Assembly (NCBI GenBank): GCA_945949475.1
Contig: CAMFET010000040.1
Location: forward strand, 1 to 6,882
Direction of reading: 5' to 3'
From: an uncultured Phascolarctobacterium sp.
Lineage (GTDB): Bacteria; Bacillota; Negativicutes; Acidaminococcales; Acidaminococcaceae
DNA length: 6,882 nucleotides
Position 1 is the stretch's first letter. Every line of letters starts with the position of its first letter. The position numbers were made by a program, and so were the translations under genes. Of this stretch, positions 5,333 through 6,882 are shown in pieces. The notes under the pieces are model-generated. The model was not told where the DNA came from. It saw only the letters and a program-made list of their open reading frames with translations, and did not search any database.

Positions 5333-6163
5333 TTAGAAGCCAGCAGTAATGGTGCCCTTGAAGTGGTCTGCAATGAATTTTTTGTTTTCAGCAGATTGAT
5401 AAATCTTCTTCAGCTGAGCAATGCGAGGATCCTTTTCATTAGCCTTGGTGGTAACGAAAACATTCAGGAAGGGGTTGTCGTTACGCTCGATTAATAGAGA
5501 ATCCTTGGAGGGGTTCAGCTTAGCAACCAATGCATAGTTAGCGTTGATAACAGCGATGTCCAGGTCCGGCATAGCTTTAGGAATGGAGGCTGCGTCCAGC
5601 TCTTGAATCTTGTACTTTTTGTCGTTCTTGGTGATGTCGGCAACGGTGGTGGTTACGGAGTTCTTATCCTTAACCTCGATGAAGCCTTTGTCAGCCAGCA
5701 CGAGCAGTGCACGGGCACCGTTGGAGGGGTCGTTAGGAATACCAATGGTAGCACCAGCCGGAATATCCTCTACCTTTTTGTATTTAGCAGAATAGATAGC
5801 CATGGGGAAGTTTACAGTCTTGAAAACTTCAACCAGTTGGAATTTGGGCTCCTTTTTCAGGGTTGCTGCCAGGTAAGGAGCATGCTGCATGCTGTTAGCA
5901 AAAAGCTCGCCCTGTGCCAGAGCAACGTTGGGGGAAACGAAATCGGAGAATTCTACGACTTCAATTTTCAGGCCATCCTTTTCAGCCAGTTTTTTTACAT
6001 TGTCCATGATTTCAGCATGGGGACCAGCGGTTACACCAATCTTAATGGGGGCCTTGGTATCTGCCTTTTTTTCTTCTTTCTTGTCACCGCCGCAACCAGC
6101 AGCAACAACCATCAGGGCCATCAGAGCAACGGTAATTAAAATTTTTACTAATTTACTCATCAT
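5333..6163 (-). CDS. metQ: Methionine-binding lipoprotein of the MetNIQ ABC transporter (NlpA family)
   Basis: This is the extracytoplasmic substrate-binding component that captures methionine and delivers it to MetI/MetN, 276 aa, a usual length for the family. It has a lipoprotein signal peptide: K4-K7, a hydrophobic core (8-20), and AAGC with lipidated C24. The Ala at -3 is less common than Leu. A charged Lys/Glu/Asp linker (27-38) follows. Family segments are visible: KIGVTAGPHAEIM (41-53), QHAPYL (93-98), NFPMAIYS (118-125), GIPNDPSNGARAL (141-153) and DIAVINANYA (202-211), the last two from the ligand-binding cleft. The first two codons are both ATG; GGGAGG (6168-6173) is 4 nt from the first and 7 nt from the second (6160), so the second may be used. 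It lies downstream of metI by 86 nt and ends at the shared terminator. Binding of D- versus L-methionine cannot be told from the sequence. Confidence 0.95.
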   Translation of the reverse strand: MMSKLVKILITVALMALMVVAAGCGGDKKEEKKADTKAPIKIGVTAGPHAEIMDNVKKLAEKDGLKIEVVEFSDFVSPNVALAQGELFANSMQHAPYLAATLKKEPKFQLVEVFKTVNFPMAIYSAKYKKVEDIPAGATIGIPNDPSNGARALLVLADKGFIEVKDKNSVTTTVADITKNDKKYKIQELDAASIPKAMPDLDIAVINANYALVAKLNPSKDSLLIERNDNPFLNVFVTTKANEKDPRIAQLKKIYQSAENKKFIADHFKGTITAGF

Positions 6164-6200
6164 TATACCTCCCGTAATATAGTGATTTTTTAATTTTATA

Positions 6201-6231
6201 GCAAGCCGTAAGCGCGCATTTACGGCTGTGC
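6201..6231 (-). other. Hairpin in the metI-metQ intergenic gap
   Basis: AGCCGTAA (6204-6211) and TTACGGCT (6220-6227) form a perfect 8-bp stem around GCGCGCAT. GCA/TGC pairs extend it by three bases past a one-base bulge. On the minus strand it is followed by TGCTATAAAAT, not a run of U, so full termination is unlikely. Such hairpins between permease and binding-protein genes often protect or process the mRNA. Confidence 0.55.
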
Positions 6232-6249
6232 AAACAATTTAAGCAGGAA

Positions 6250-6882
6250 TTAGAGCTTGTTCTTGTTCAGCTTTTTGGATGCATAATCACCCAAGGATTG
6301 CATGGCCTGAACCATGATGATCAGCACTACAACAGTGGCCAGCATAACATCCATCTGGAAGCGTTGGTAGCCATAGCGGATGGCTAAGTCGCCTAAGCCG
6401 CCGCCGCCCAGGGTGCCAGCCATAGCGCTGTAGCCAATCAAGCTGATGATGGCCAAGGTTACGCCCAAAACGATGGAATGCAAGGATTCGGGCAGCAGCA
6501 CCTTGGTGATAATTTGCATGGGGCTTGCGCCCATAGCCTGTGCTGCCTCAATAATGCCGGGGTTGATTTCCAGCAGAGAGGATTCAATAATGCGGGCGAT
6601 GAAGGGGGCTGCGGAGATGGTCAACGGCACGATAGCTGCGGTAGTACCAATGGAGGAGCCCACAATCATACGGGTTAAGGGGATAATCGCTACCATTAAA
6701 ATGATAAAAGGAGTGGAGCGAGTGGCGTTAACGATAGCGCCTAGAATGCTGTTCACCGCTTGGTTGGGTAGGATGTGCTCCTTGCGGGTAACAGTTAAAA
6801 TAACGCCTAAGGGAATACCGATTAAAGTGGAAAGTGCCGTGGAGGCAAATACCATGTAGCAGGTTTCCCAAAAGGATTTAGT
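6250..6882 (-). CDS. metI: Methionine ABC transporter permease, 5' end cut by the window edge
   Basis: This is the inner-membrane permease of the MetNIQ importer, forming the methionine channel with a second copy and coupling to the ATPase MetN. The frame stays open to the right edge. The codons before the internal ATG at 6853-6855 read TKSFWETCY, matching the conserved WET.YM beginning of MetI, so that ATG is not the start and roughly 10 residues are missing. About five hydrophobic membrane segments are visible. The cytoplasmic EAA loop that contacts the ATPase is present (IIEAAQAMGASPMQIITKVL). The Gly-rich AGTLGGGGLGDLAIRYGYQ is a family hallmark, and the C terminus is basic (KKLNKNKL). 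It precedes metQ in the same direction; metN should lie upstream, outside the window. Any SAM or other met riboswitch would also be out of view. Confidence 0.95.
   Translation of the reverse strand, partial: TKSFWETCYMVFASTALSTLIGIPLGVILTVTRKEHILPNQAVNSILGAIVNATRSTPFIILMVAIIPLTRMIVGSSIGTTAAIVPLTISAAPFIARIIESSLLEINPGIIEAAQAMGASPMQIITKVLLPESLHSIVLGVTLAIISLIGYSAMAGTLGGGGLGDLAIRYGYQRFQMDVMLATVVVLIIMVQAMQSLGDYASKKLNKNKL

Noticed and set aside
5603..6139. 178-codon plus-strand open frame opposite metQ
   Set aside because: It is a mirror frame of a well-supported lipoprotein gene. The product has no recognisable fold and no independent start signals.
6853..6855. ATG as the start of metI
   Set aside because: The frame continues upstream to the window edge with codons that match the conserved MetI N terminus (FWETCYM), so the gene is cut by the edge and does not begin here.
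6446..6859. 137-codon plus-strand open frame opposite metI
   Set aside because: It is antisense to the permease. The hydrophobic, Ile/Met-rich product is what the complement of membrane-segment codons gives.

Overview
The window looks like a chromosomal segment from a low-to-mid GC anaerobic firmicute. A diderm Negativicutes member (Phascolarctobacterium/Acidaminococcus-like) is my best guess. I base this on the protein style (Firmicutes-type lipoprotein MetQ, LytTR/GHKL two-component pair, an S13 carboxypeptidase, a bactofilin) and on strong AGGAGG-type ribosome binding sites. The taxon is inference, not read directly from the sequence. The window holds no rRNA, tRNA, CRISPR array, insertion sequence or phage gene.

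Layout, left to right. Positions 1-53 hold no gene. Positions 54-116 form a long hairpin that ends a leftward transcription unit. That unit (minus strand, about 3540 down to 134) is a GHKL sensor histidine kinase (2217-3500), a LytTR response regulator (1502-2206) and an S13 D-Ala-D-Ala carboxypeptidase/endopeptidase with a signal peptide (134-1462). The gaps are 10 and 39 nt and I see no terminator between the genes. A 218-bp divergent control region (3501-3718) follows. It contains a good minus-strand promoter, two candidate plus-strand promoters, a 13-bp palindrome, and a 9-bp direct repeat with exactly 12 bp between copies, the geometry known for LytTR-family operators. To the right, on the plus strand, lie a membrane-anchored M23 (LytM) endopeptidase (3719-4675) and, 12 nt later, a bactofilin (4688-5173). 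A strong bidirectional terminator (5253-5281) separates this pair from the leftward methionine ABC transporter genes metQ (5333-6163) and metI (6250 to the right edge, incomplete). metN is expected just beyond the right edge.

How the parts may work together. The first five genes read as a cell-wall remodelling and cell-shape module. A bactofilin scaffold under the membrane probably positions the M23 endopeptidase, whose catalytic domain lies outside the membrane. The S13 enzyme trims or cuts peptide stems. The two-component system, divergently transcribed from the M23-bactofilin pair and apparently co-transcribed with the S13 enzyme, is a good candidate regulator of both arms. Bactofilin/M23 pairs are known from other bacteria. 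Their possible control by a LytTR system with an adjacent S13 peptidase is the most notable idea here, and it is a hypothesis from gene order and operator geometry. The met genes form a separate, ordinary nutrient-uptake operon.
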